Assembly: GCF_026343945.1 (NCBI RefSeq)
Contig: NZ_JAPKNJ010000001.1
Span: 2,706,931-2,770,930, forward strand
Direction of reading: 5' to 3'
Length of the DNA: 64,000 nt
Origin: Kaistia algarum
Lineage (GTDB): Bacteria > Pseudomonadota > Alphaproteobacteria > Rhizobiales > Kaistiaceae
A program made the translations under genes and the position numbers. The notes below the pieces were generated by a model. The model saw only the letters and a list, made by a program, of their open reading frames with translations. It made no database searches and had not been told where the DNA came from. Below are positions 42,726 through 50,808 of the stretch, piece by piece; position 1 is the stretch's first letter, and each line of letters begins with the position of its first letter.

Positions 42726-43601
42726 TCAGGACGTTTCCCCGTCGTTCAGCGCTTCCTTGGCGGCGGCCTCGATCGCATCCTGCAGGCGCAGCTTTGCCGA
42801 ACCCGGCTTCAGCGGCTTCGGCTGGCTGGCGTCCGGCGCCCAGCCGGAGAGCGAGATGAGGTCAAAGGTCGCGCGGATGCGCCCGTCCGGATCCGCGTGG
42901 CGCTCGGCATAGAGAATGGCGGCACGGGCGGCGATGTCGCGGGTGAGCGGGCGCGGATCGCGGTCGACCAGCACGCTGGTCGCACCCATCGCCCGCAAAT
43001 CGCGGACCAGGGCAAACATCGTATCATAGCGCACGACGACGCGGTCGGTATCGGTGACGGGCAGGGCGAAGCCGGCCCTCTGCAACAGGCTGCCCATGTC
43101 GCGCAGATCGGCGAAGGGGGCGATGCGGGGCGCGGCGCCGCCGCGAATCTCGCTTTCGGCTGCGGTGAGCACGTCCCGCAGTTCCTTCAGCGCTTCGCCG
43201 CCCACCAGCACACCCAGGAAGAGGCCGTCGGGGCGAAGTGCGCGGCGGATCTGCGCCATCACGCCGGGAAGGTCGTTGACCCATTGCAACGCAAGGACGC
43301 TGACGGCGAGGTCGATCGAGCCTGGCTCCAGCGCCAACCGCTCGCCCGAAGGCCCGGCCTCGATGGTGGCCGTCTCGACCACTCCGTTCGTGGCATTCCC
43401 GAGTAAGGCCTGTAGAGCCCCGGTATCCGGCCCGATGATGGCGGCACGCGGGAACGCGCGCTGCACGGCGGCGAGCCGGTCGCCCAGATCGGCCACCGCG
43501 CGCTCGAACAGGAAATCGGCGCCAGGCACCGCGAGGCGGCGGGCACGGGCTCGCCGCGCCTCCAGGAGGCGGAGATCGAAGATGCGGGGGATCTTGTCCA
43601 T
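42726..43601 (-). CDS. Methyltransferase-fold protein, NDUFAF5/BioC-like
   Basis: A 291-residue class I methyltransferase-fold protein. It begins MDKIPRIFDLRLLEARRARARR and contains the SAM-site region AAIIGPDTGALQALLG and the middle LALQWVNDLPGVMAQIRRALRPDGLFL. This is the usual alphaproteobacterial relative of the mitochondrial complex I assembly factor NDUFAF5, which hydroxylates an arginine of NDUFS7; methylation has not been shown. The ATG at 43601 has GGAAACG upstream; the frame is open far upstream without similarity. It is divergent from comF. Confidence 0.87.
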   Translation of the reverse strand: MDKIPRIFDLRLLEARRARARRLAVPGADFLFERAVADLGDRLAAVQRAFPRAAIIGPDTGALQALLGNATNGVVETATIEAGPSGERLALEPGSIDLAVSVLALQWVNDLPGVMAQIRRALRPDGLFLGVLVGGEALKELRDVLTAAESEIRGGAAPRIAPFADLRDMGSLLQRAGFALPVTDTDRVVVRYDTMFALVRDLRAMGATSVLVDRDPRPLTRDIAARAAILYAERHADPDGRIRATFDLISLSGWAPDASQPKPLKPGSAKLRLQDAIEAAAKEALNDGETS

Positions 43602-43673
43602 TCGCGTTTCCGTGAGCTTCCGTCGCGCTGCGCTGAAAATTCCACTAGATTTCCGGTGGGCCTGGAGAAAGCC

Positions 43674-44459
43674 ATGGACGAGACGGAATTCGCGCCGCGC
43701 CGCGCCTGGCTTCCCGAGGTCAGGGCGCAGGGTATGCACTGGCTTCGCCGCGCCGTCGACATTGTTCTACCGCCGGCCTGTATCGCCTGTTCGGAACCCG
43801 TGGCTGAGTCCGGTGCGCTCTGTGCCTCGTGCTGGAGCCGGCTGCGCCTGCTTGAACGGCCCTTCTGCGCCCGCCTCGCGCTTCCCTTCGCCTATGATAT
43901 CGGCGAGGGCGCGCTCTCCGCCGAGGCGATCGCCGACCCGCCGCCCTTCCAGCGCCTCCGCGCCGTCGCCGTCTATGACGCGCTGTCGGGGCGCATCGTC
44001 CAGGGTCTCAAATATCACGACCGCACCGACATCGCGAACAGCGTCGGCACGATGATGGCGCGCGTCGCCTCCGAATTCGTCGGCGCGGTCGATGTGGTCG
44101 TGCCGGTTCCGCTGCATCGTCGGCGGCTTTGGCAGCGGCGGTTCAACCAGTCGGCCCTGCTGGCCGAAGCCGTCGCGGCTGCGCTCGGCCTGCAGCATGA
44201 GCCGCAATGTCTGCTGCGCATCCGTGCGACGCGCCAGCAGGTCGGCCTCAAGGCGGCGGCGCGCGCCGACAATGTGCGCGGCGCCTTCGCGCTCGCGCCG
44301 GGAGCCCGTCCTGCCATCGCCGGGCGCCGGGTCCTGATGGTCGACGACGTCTATACGACGGGGGCGACGGTGAAGGCTGCGACCCGGGCGCTGCTGCGCG
44401 GCGGGGCCGCCTCGGTCGAGGTCGTCGTCTTCGCACGGGTTGTCGAAGGGACAGACTGA
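43674..44459 (+). CDS. comF: ComF-family protein (phosphoribosyltransferase domain)
   Basis: A 261-residue ComF protein. The N-terminal zinc-ribbon cysteines are in PPACIACSEP and LCASCWSRL, and the PRPP-binding loop is RVLMVDDVYTTGAT near the C-terminus. In competent bacteria ComF helps process incoming single-stranded DNA; in alphaproteobacteria the role is unproven. The ATG at 43674 has GGAG seven bases upstream. It starts a block comF-grxC-amidase-DUF1178 common in this order. Confidence 0.92.
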   Translation: MDETEFAPRRAWLPEVRAQGMHWLRRAVDIVLPPACIACSEPVAESGALCASCWSRLRLLERPFCARLALPFAYDIGEGALSAEAIADPPPFQRLRAVAVYDALSGRIVQGLKYHDRTDIANSVGTMMARVASEFVGAVDVVVPVPLHRRRLWQRRFNQSALLAEAVAAALGLQHEPQCLLRIRATRQQVGLKAAARADNVRGAFALAPGARPAIAGRRVLMVDDVYTTGATVKAATRALLRGGAASVEVVVFARVVEGTD

Positions 44460-44500
44460 ACCCTATATTGTCGCGGCTGCCAGACAGTCAGGAACCATAT

Positions 44501-44758
44501 ATGGCTGAAGTCACGATCTACACCCGTCAGGGTTGCGGCTACTGCACGGCGGCCAAACGGCTGCTCGAGAAGAAGGGCGCGGCCTATGTCGAGCATGACG
44601 CGACGGGCAAACCGGAGCTTCGCCAGGAGATGATCGGGCGGGCGAACGGGCGCACGACGTTCCCGCAGATCTTCATCGGAACCGCCCATGTCGGCGGCTG
44701 CGACGACCTTTTCGCCCTCGACCAAGAGGGCCGACTGGAGCCGCTGCTCGCCTCGTGA
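44501..44758 (+). CDS. grxC: Glutaredoxin 3
   Basis: An 85-residue dithiol glutaredoxin. The active site is CGYC (residues 12-15), followed by the cis-proline region TTFPQIFIG and the glutathione-binding GGCDDLFAL. It reduces disulfides and glutathionylated proteins using glutathione. The ATG at 44501 has AGGAA upstream; a much longer overlapping open frame on this strand is only the comF shadow joined to it. Confidence 0.95.
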   Translation: MAEVTIYTRQGCGYCTAAKRLLEKKGAAYVEHDATGKPELRQEMIGRANGRTTFPQIFIGTAHVGGCDDLFALDQEGRLEPLLAS

Positions 44759-44794
44759 GCGGCCGAACATCCAATAGAATCGGGGAGACAGCCT

Positions 44795-45646
44795 ATGACC
44801 ACGTTCAAGGCGGCCTGCGTGCAGATGCGCAGCGGGCGATCTGTCGATGCCAATGTCGATGACGCGGAAGCGCTGATTCGCGCCGCCGCCGCGGCCGGCG
44901 CGCAATATGTGCTGACGCCGGAGATGACCACGATCCTCGATCGCGACCGTGCGGCGCTGCTGGACAAGATCGGGCCCGAAGACATCGACCCCTCGTTGCA
45001 GCGTTTCCGCGAGATCGCGCGCGAGCTCGGCATCTATGTCCATGTCGGCTCGATGGCGATCCGCCTACCGGACGACCATATCGCCAACCGCTCCTTCCTG
45101 ATCGCGCCGAACGGCGCGGTGACGGCGCGCTATGACAAGATCCACATGTTTGACGTCGATCTTTCCGGCGGCGAAAGCTACCGCGAATCGGCGACCTACC
45201 GGGCTGGCGACACGGCGATCGTGGCCGACCTGCCCTGGACGAAGCTTGGCCTCACCATCTGCTACGACGTCCGCTTCCCGGCGCTGCACCGGACGCTGGC
45301 AGCCGCCGGCGCCAATGTCATTGCCGTTCCCGCCGCCTTCACCAAGAAGACGGGCGAGGCGCATTGGCATGTGCTGCTGCGCGCCCGCGCGATCGAGACC
45401 GGTTCCTATATCGTCGCCGCGGCGCAGGCCGGCCATCACGAGGATGGCCGCGACACTTTCGGCCATTCGATCATCATCGATCCCTGGGGCAAGATCGTCG
45501 CTGAGGCCGGTGACCAGCCCGGCTTCATCATTGCCGAAATCGACCCGGCCTTCTCGTCTTCGACGCGGCAGGCGATCCCGGCGCTGCTCAATCAGCGCGA
45601 TTTCGCCCTGCCGGCGATGCCGCAGGTCGGTTCGTTTGTCGCCTGA
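44795..45646 (+). CDS. Nitrilase-superfamily amidase (Nit1/Nit2-like)
   Basis: A 283-residue carbon-nitrogen hydrolase with a complete catalytic triad: Glu43 in TPEMTTI, Lys115 in RYDKIHMFD, and Cys156 in TICYDVRFP. The sequence is closest to the Nit1/Nit2 branch that hydrolyses deaminated glutathione or omega-amides. Its place next to a glutaredoxin fits glutathione repair, which is inference. GGGGAG lies seven bases before the ATG. Confidence 0.92.
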   Translation: MTTFKAACVQMRSGRSVDANVDDAEALIRAAAAAGAQYVLTPEMTTILDRDRAALLDKIGPEDIDPSLQRFREIARELGIYVHVGSMAIRLPDDHIANRSFLIAPNGAVTARYDKIHMFDVDLSGGESYRESATYRAGDTAIVADLPWTKLGLTICYDVRFPALHRTLAAAGANVIAVPAAFTKKTGEAHWHVLLRARAIETGSYIVAAAQAGHHEDGRDTFGHSIIIDPWGKIVAEAGDQPGFIIAEIDPAFSSSTRQAIPALLNQRDFALPAMPQVGSFVA

Positions 45647-45682
45647 TCTTTTCGCGACGGCGACAATCCTTATATTGGCAAC

Positions 45683-46117
45683 ATGATACGCTACGACCTC
45701 GTCTGTTCCTGCGGCCATGATTTCGACAGCTGGTTCCGCGACGCTTCCGCCTTCGACAAAGCGGCGGCGGCGAAAGCGGTGACCTGCCCCGTCTGCGGCG
45801 GCGGCGACATCCGCAAGGCGCTGATGGCGCCATCTCTGTCGACCTCGCGGAAGCGCGAAGCGGCGGCGCTCAAGGTGGCCGCGCCGGATCCGCGCCAATT
45901 GGCGATGCGCGAGATGCTGAAGCAGGTGCGCGAGCATGTCGAGGCCAATGCCGACTATGTCGGCAATCGCTTCGCTGAGGAGGCGCGCAAGATCCACTAT
46001 GAGGAAGTCGAGCCGCGCGGCATCTATGGCGAGGCCTCTCCGGAGGACGCGCGCGCCCTGATTGACGAGGGCATCGAGTTCCACCCGCTGCCGGCGCTGC
46101 CCGAAGAGGGAAACTAG
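45683..46117 (+). CDS. DUF1178-family zinc-ribbon-like protein
   Basis: A 144-residue protein starting [20 protein letters not shown] and carrying a second pair in TCPVCGGG, so two CxC/CxxC knuckles could hold one zinc. The C-terminal half has [17 protein letters not shown] and [21 protein letters not shown], both typical of DUF1178. No function is established. The stop codon overlaps the convergent ubiG stop by four bases. Confidence 0.92.
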   Translation: MIRYDLVCSCGHDFDSWFRDASAFDKAAAAKAVTCPVCGGGDIRKALMAPSLSTSRKREAAALKVAAPDPRQLAMREMLKQVREHVEANADYVGNRFAEEARKIHYEEVEPRGIYGEASPEDARALIDEGIEFHPLPALPEEGN

Positions 46118-46872
46118 ACGCCGATGCTCCGCGCGGCCGCGATCATGTAGTTGACGTCCATGTCGGACGAGACCTTCCAGCCGTCGCGAAGCGGGTCGTA
46201 GATGACGCCGGCTTCCGCGCTTAATTCGAGCCCTGCCTCTGCCAGCGCGGCGACAAGCTCTTGCGGCTTCACAAGCTTCTCGTAGGAATGAGTGCCGCGC
46301 GGCAGCCAGCGCAGGATATATTCCGCGCCCATGATCGCCAGCAGCCAGGCCTTGGGCGTGCGGTTGATGGTCGAGAGCACCATCAGCCCGCCGGGCTTCA
46401 CCATCCGCGCCGTCTCGCGGATGAAGAGCGGCAGGTCGGCGACATGCTCGACGATTTCCATGGCCAGCACGATGTCGAAGGTCTCGCCGGTTTCCGCCAG
46501 CGCCTCGGCCGTCGTGGCGCGATAGTCGATCGCGAGGCCCCCTTCGTTCGCATGGAGCGAGGCGACGGCGATGTTGGTTGCCGACGCATCGGCGCCGATG
46601 ACCTCCGCGCCCAGCCGCGCCATCGGCTCGGACAGGAGGCCGCCGCCGCAGCCGATATCCAGCACCCGCAGGCCGTCGAGTGCTCTGGCGCTGTTGGAAC
46701 CGCGCGCGAAGCGCTTGCCCGCCTCGTCCTTGATGAACTGGATCCGGATCGGATTCAGCCGGTGCAGCGGCGCGAACTTGCCGCCCGGCGCCCACCATTC
46801 ATCGGCAATCGCCGAAAAGTGCGCGATCTCGCGGTCGTCGACGGTGGAATGGGCGGGGATCGCTACTGGCAT
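46114..46872 (-). CDS. ubiG: Ubiquinone biosynthesis O-methyltransferase
   Basis: A 252-residue SAM-dependent methyltransferase for both O-methylations of ubiquinone. It starts with [25 protein letters not shown], then the SAM motif [19 protein letters not shown], and has the membrane-binding region [24 protein letters not shown] lies eight bases before the ATG. It is convergent with DUF1178 and faces away from the accessory islet. Confidence 0.96.
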   Translation of the reverse strand: MPVAIPAHSTVDDREIAHFSAIADEWWAPGGKFAPLHRLNPIRIQFIKDEAGKRFARGSNSARALDGLRVLDIGCGGGLLSEPMARLGAEVIGADASATNIAVASLHANEGGLAIDYRATTAEALAETGETFDIVLAMEIVEHVADLPLFIRETARMVKPGGLMVLSTINRTPKAWLLAIMGAEYILRWLPRGTHSYEKLVKPQELVAALAEAGLELSAEAGVIYDPLRDGWKVSSDMDVNYMIAAARSIGV

Positions 46873-47095
46873 TGTCGGGCTCCTTCGCCGGGAAGGGTCG
46901 ACGGGCAGGCAAGCAGAGTCAAGACCGCCGCCGGCTCGGTCACGACCGCAAATCCGACTAGCGGATAGAACCTAACGCTTGGTCACCACGTCCGATCGGG
47001 CTAACGATTTCGTTTGGGTCCTGAGCCAGGAGAAAGGCCTCCACACCCTATTGTGCTCGGCTAGGCATCGGTTGATGGCGGTTTGGAGATTGACG

Positions 47096-47482
47096 ATGCT
47101 TTTGAAGGCGCTGCTTGTTGGATCTTCCTCATGCATTGCTGTTGCAACCGCGGTTTGGCTTGCTGCTTGCTCCGCTGCGCAGGCCGATGACGGCAGGCTC
47201 CCGGCTGATGTAGTCGATTTTGTCGGCCGTCGCGCCAGTTGTCTTGAATGGGCGCAAAAGGCAACAGATCCCAACCAAGCAGAGCAGATCGACAAAATCA
47301 TGCAGTCTTTGAAGTGCGCGGATATCAAGGGGAATGATCATGCACTTCGGAGCAACTATGCCGACAATCCGAGCGTCATCGCTGCTCTTAACGCAACTTG
47401 GACCAAGATCGTCCAGCGGATACCGGTTCGGATACCGGTTCCGCCAGAGACAGGGATTATTCCGTCAGGTCCGAACCACTAG
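47096..47482 (+). CDS. Hypothetical exported protein
   Basis: A 128-residue protein of unknown function. The N-terminus MLLKALLVGSSSCIAVATAV with ACSAAQA looks like a signal peptide, leaving a mature domain of about 98 residues with two cysteines (RASCLEW and LKCADI) that could pair. The C-terminal tail VRIPVPPETGIIPSGPNH is Pro-rich. GGAG lies seven bases before the ATG at 47096; upstream in-frame ATGs at 47075 and 46979 would hide the signal. Base composition is lower in GC than the neighbours, as expected for acquired DNA. Confidence 0.65.
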   Translation: MLLKALLVGSSSCIAVATAVWLAACSAAQADDGRLPADVVDFVGRRASCLEWAQKATDPNQAEQIDKIMQSLKCADIKGNDHALRSNYADNPSVIAALNATWTKIVQRIPVRIPVPPETGIIPSGPNH

Positions 47483-47575
47483 CGCAGACCCGCGAGGTTG
47501 AACCCGCCGCCGACGAGGCTCTGGCCGGTGACAAACGGGCCTCGTCGGTCGACAGCAAACCACCGCATCGGCGAT
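47479..47575 (-). pseudogene. Decayed C-terminus of an SDR oxidoreductase (copy 1)
   Basis: Read on the minus strand with two single-base gaps, this stretch gives IADAVVW, LLSTDEAR and FVTGQSLVGGGFNLAG, ending in a stop codon at 47479-47481. That is the usual C-terminal segment of a short-chain dehydrogenase. The two frameshifts and the missing rest of the gene show it is dead. Its stop codon lies against the stop of the exported hypothetical protein on the other strand. Confidence 0.6.
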
Positions 47576-47686
47576 CATCACCCGCCGCGCTCCAAAGCGG
47601 ATGACGGGCCAACGGTCCGAACACCATTCGACCCGAAGGACATGCGCAGTTGGGAGGGAAGGCGGGTCGCGACCGCGACTGCCTTC

Positions 47687-47830
47687 TCAAATCTCTTCCG
47701 AAAACTCTGCCAGGACCCGCTCCGGCCTTGCATGGCGTTCTAGCGCCATACGTGCGCCGGTCGCGCTGCGGAAGCCGGAGGACAGTTTCAGCAGCTTGGT
47801 GTGGAAATGGTCGATGGCGAAGCGAAACGA
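47687..47830 (-). pseudogene. Remnant C-terminus of an HD-domain phosphohydrolase
   Basis: On the minus strand the frame reads FRFAIDHFHTKLLKLSSGF, then TGARMALERHARPERVLAEF and ends at a stop codon at 47687-47689. This resembles the C-terminus of YedJ-like HD phosphohydrolases (DHFYEKLLKL..., TG-R-A-ERH pattern). The HD motif and the rest of the protein are missing upstream, where the sequence runs into another gene remnant about 20 bases away. Assigned from memory of the family pattern only. Confidence 0.5.
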
Positions 47831-47849
47831 GTCAACCCCGCCGCGCCTC

Positions 47850-48083
47850 TCATCGCCAGCCGGCGATATTGAAGCCCACGTCGACCAGCAGGCTCTGGCC
47901 GATGATGAAGCGCGCCTCGTCGTTCAAGAGCCACACGGCCCCATCGGCTATCTCCTCGGGGGTTTCGAGCCGCCCAAGCGCCGAATGGGCCGCGACCTGC
48001 TCCAACATCGCCTCGGGCAGGCCGTCACTTATCGGCGTGCGAGGAAGGCCGGGGCTGGCATTTTTCACTACTATCCCGGCCAT
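47850..48083 (-). pseudogene. Truncated SDR oxidoreductase (copy 2, C-terminal part)
   Basis: An open frame of 77 codons encodes only the last third of a short-chain dehydrogenase: SPGLPRTPISDGLPEAM, then LGRLETPEEIADGAVWLLND and FIIGQSLLVDVGFNIAG. The nucleotide-binding TGxxxGxG and catalytic Tyr-Lys parts are absent. It is clearly related to copy 1 at 47479-47575, so two related SDR genes, or a duplicated one, decayed here. No upstream start with a ribosome site makes a full protein. Confidence 0.7.
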
Positions 48084-48227
48084 CGTCTCGTGGTGCCACC
48101 GCTGCGGGCGCTGGTCGACATTCTGGTCGAGCGGCGAGGCGATGGCGCTGCAGTTGGAGGAGATACCTTGCCCAGCTCAAAATGGTAGGCTCTACTTGAG
48201 CGTGCATCAGTCAGATGGAGCGGGGCT

Positions 48228-48782
48228 ATGACGGATAAATTGGACGAACCGGGCGATTGGAGTGAAGCCGCAGCATTTGCGGCGAGCAACCCCCCTTCGG
48301 TACTCGACAACTTCAAGGCAAGGCTCCGACCCGCCGAAGAGTTGGATACTGTGCTGGTCCAATTCGACCTGGCCTGCCGAAACTGCGAGGGTGAAGCCTT
48401 CCATGTCGGGGGCTATCCGAAGTCGATGGCCGAAGAAAACGACTATGGCCTGGCGCCAGGTTCCGTCCTCTTGCTGCCGCCCCACCGCCTTGTCTGTGTG
48501 TCGTGCCGCTCTTCGGTCCCGATCTTTGATCCGCGACGGGACGGTTATGATGGAGCACTTGGCAACGAGTATTTTGGGGAGGTCGGTGACGGAGGTGACG
48601 AAGTTTCGGCTGGCCAGTTCAAGGTTTCGGTTTCCTACTTCTACAATGTAGAGTTGGACGAACTGAACGAGATCGCGAGCGAAGACGGACTACGGCCGGC
48701 CGATTTGTATGACGCATTTGGTCTGTCGGCTGAACCGATCGATGATGGCGAGCCGATCGAACTCGACTACGAGTGCGCTTAG
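48228..48782 (+). CDS. Hypothetical protein with two CxxC knuckles
   Basis: A 184-residue acidic soluble protein I do not recognise. Two cysteine pairs, in LACRNCEG and LVCVSCRSS (about 40 residues apart), could bind zinc. The middle is Gly/Asp-rich and the C-terminus is acidic (DDGEPIELDYECA). There is no signal or membrane segment. GGAG lies eight bases before the ATG. It is the last intact gene of the lower-GC islet downstream of ubiG, next to decayed gene ends, which suggests a recent arrival. Confidence 0.65.
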   Translation: MTDKLDEPGDWSEAAAFAASNPPSVLDNFKARLRPAEELDTVLVQFDLACRNCEGEAFHVGGYPKSMAEENDYGLAPGSVLLLPPHRLVCVSCRSSVPIFDPRRDGYDGALGNEYFGEVGDGGDEVSAGQFKVSVSYFYNVELDELNEIASEDGLRPADLYDAFGLSAEPIDDGEPIELDYECA

Positions 48783-48875
48783 GCCTCGGTCGCATGCGGC
48801 AGGAGCGCGCGGGCGAGCGCTTCCCGCGGCGCGAAAATCATGAAATGCGTCAATGTCGATGGCACATAGATCGGG
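48779..48875 (-). pseudogene. Possible C-terminal gene remnant
   Basis: On the minus strand a frame without interruption reads YVPSTLTHFMIFAPREAL followed by ARALLPHATEA and a stop codon. It looks like the end of a protein rather than random sequence, but it is preceded by an in-frame stop after about 32 codons and has no start or ribosome site. I cannot name the parent family. Confidence 0.3.
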
Positions 48876-48967
48876 CCTCAAACCGTTTGCCGGGGAGGGA
48901 TAGGCTGGTCGGCTTTGGCCGTCGATCGCTTTGTTGAAACACCCCCGGGCAGTGCGCCACGACTAGG

Positions 48968-49171
48968 TCAATGACCATCCCCATCGAAGCCACCGTGACC
49001 GCCGTCGCCACCCAGAAAGGCGTGCGCCTCGGTCCCCTCGTCGTTGTCGCCGAGGTTCAGCATGCGGCGCGCGCGCCGCGCTTCGGCGAAACGGCTCCAA
49101 GCCGTCGCCATGCTGATTGCCAGGACGATCACCGCGACGCCGGCCAGCAGGCCAACTGCAATATCCGACAT
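48968..49171 (-). CDS. Small single-pass membrane protein with Gly/Asp/His-rich tail
   Basis: A 67-residue protein: MSDIAVGLLAGVAVIVLAIS forms one membrane helix, a basic segment AEARRARRMLN follows, and the tail GGDGGHGGFDGDGH is rich in Gly, Asp and His and could bind metal ions. Similar tiny proteins with GGDGG tails occur in rhizobia, as far as I recall, with no function assigned. The ATG at 49171 has GGATCG upstream. It is divergent from lysC. Confidence 0.6.
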   Translation of the reverse strand: MSDIAVGLLAGVAVIVLAISMATAWSRFAEARRARRMLNLGDNDEGTEAHAFLGGDGGHGGFDGDGH

Positions 49172-49391
49172 GGACGATCCGATCTTCAGGCTGGATGGAC
49201 CGAGGACGCATTCGCTCGCTTTCGAATGTATGCTTGCCGTGACTGCCGGTCGAGGGTTGTGGCACTCGTTCCTCCCCACCCGTTGCCCCCCGGCCTTCTT
49301 CCCGCTATGAAGGCGCCGCCCGGCGGTGCTTTGCCGGGTTTGTCTTGTTATCTGCCGCGTGACGGCGGAAATTGCCTCGCGAAGGTTGATG

Positions 49392-50645
49392 ATGGCCCGG
49401 CTGGTGATGAAGTTCGGCGGTACGTCCGTCGCCGATATCGATCGCATCCGCAATGTGGCCCGTCACGTCAAACGTGAGGTCGACGCCGGCTGGGAAGTTG
49501 CCGTCGTCGTCTCCGCCATGTCGGGCAAGACCAACGAGCTCGTCGCCTGGACGCGCGCCGCCGCGCCGATGCATGACGCCCGTGAATACGATGCCGTCGT
49601 CGCCTCGGGCGAACAGGTGACGTCGGGCCTTCTGGCGATCTGCCTGCAGGAGATCGGCGTCAATGCCCGCTCCTGGCAGGGCTGGCAGATCCCGATCAGG
49701 ACCGACGGCGCTCATGGCGCGGCGCGCATCCTCGATATTGACGGCTCGAAGCTGATCGAGCGGCTCGGCGAAGGCCAGGTCGCGGTGATCGCCGGCTTCC
49801 AGGGCATCGGCCCGGACAACCGGATCGCGACGCTCGGGCGTGGCGGCTCGGATACGAGCGCGGTCGCCATTGCGTCGGCGATCGGCGCGGCGCGCTGCGA
49901 CATCTATACCGATGTCGACGGCGTCTACACGACCGATCCGCGCATCGTGCCGAAGGCGAAGCGCCTCGACCGCGTCTCGCATGAGGAGATGCTGGAGATG
50001 GCCTCGCTCGGCGCCAAGGTGCTGCAGGTGCGCTCGGTCGAACTCGCCATGGTGCATGGCGTGCGGACCTTCGTGCGGTCGAGCTTCGACGATCCGGCCG
50101 ATCCGCGCCTTCTCGACGTCGACAATCCCCCCGGAACTCTCATTTGCGACGAGGACGAGATCGTGGAAAAGCAGGTCGTCACCGGCATCGCCTATTCCAA
50201 GGATGAAGCGCAGATCTCGCTGCGCGAGGTCGCCGACAAGCCCGGCGTCGCCGCGGCCGTGTTCGTGCCGCTCGCCGAGGCGAATATCAATGTCGACATG
50301 ATCGTGCAGAACGTCTCCGAAGACGGCACGACCACCGACATGACCTTCACGCTGCCGACCGCCGATTTCGACCGCGCCATGGCGGTTCTGGAAGGCGCGC
50401 GGGCTTCGATCGGTTATGTCAGCATCCAGGGCTCGGGCGACCTTGTGAAAGTGTCGGTGATCGGCATCGGCATGCGCAGCCATGCCGGCGTCGCTGCTTC
50501 CGCCTTCCAGGCGCTGGCCGGCAAGGGCATCAACATTCGGGCGATCACGACGTCGGAGATCAAGATATCCATCCTGATCGACTCGGCTTATACGGAGCTT
50601 GCAGTTCGCACGCTGCATTCCCTATACGGGTTGGACGCGGCCTGA
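49392..50645 (+). CDS. lysC: Aspartate kinase
   Basis: A 417-residue kinase that opens the aspartate family pathway. The N-terminus MARLVMKFGGTSVADIDRI is diagnostic; GRGGSDTSAVAIA marks the catalytic domain, and two ACT domains follow from about residue 265 (SLREVADKPGVAAAVFVPLAEANINVDMIVQN). Feedback control by lysine and/or threonine is usual for this form. Adjacent ATGs at 49389 and 49392 are both possible; I chose the second because GAAGG is better spaced. Confidence 0.97.
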   Translation: MARLVMKFGGTSVADIDRIRNVARHVKREVDAGWEVAVVVSAMSGKTNELVAWTRAAAPMHDAREYDAVVASGEQVTSGLLAICLQEIGVNARSWQGWQIPIRTDGAHGAARILDIDGSKLIERLGEGQVAVIAGFQGIGPDNRIATLGRGGSDTSAVAIASAIGAARCDIYTDVDGVYTTDPRIVPKAKRLDRVSHEEMLEMASLGAKVLQVRSVELAMVHGVRTFVRSSFDDPADPRLLDVDNPPGTLICDEDEIVEKQVVTGIAYSKDEAQISLREVADKPGVAAAVFVPLAEANINVDMIVQNVSEDGTTTDMTFTLPTADFDRAMAVLEGARASIGYVSIQGSGDLVKVSVIGIGMRSHAGVAASAFQALAGKGINIRAITTSEIKISILIDSAYTELAVRTLHSLYGLDAA

Positions 50646-50808
50646 AGGCATCGCTCCTCCAGGTTTCTGGGGAGCGTTGGACGTTACGCCCAACTCGTGC
50701 CACGGATAGATTGAAACCTCTTAGCGGCGCGGCGAATCGGCCGTGACCGGAGGCCCCTCCCGATGGTCGGGGGAGGTCGGCAAGACCAGTTCTCGAGGAA
50801 TGCGGACC

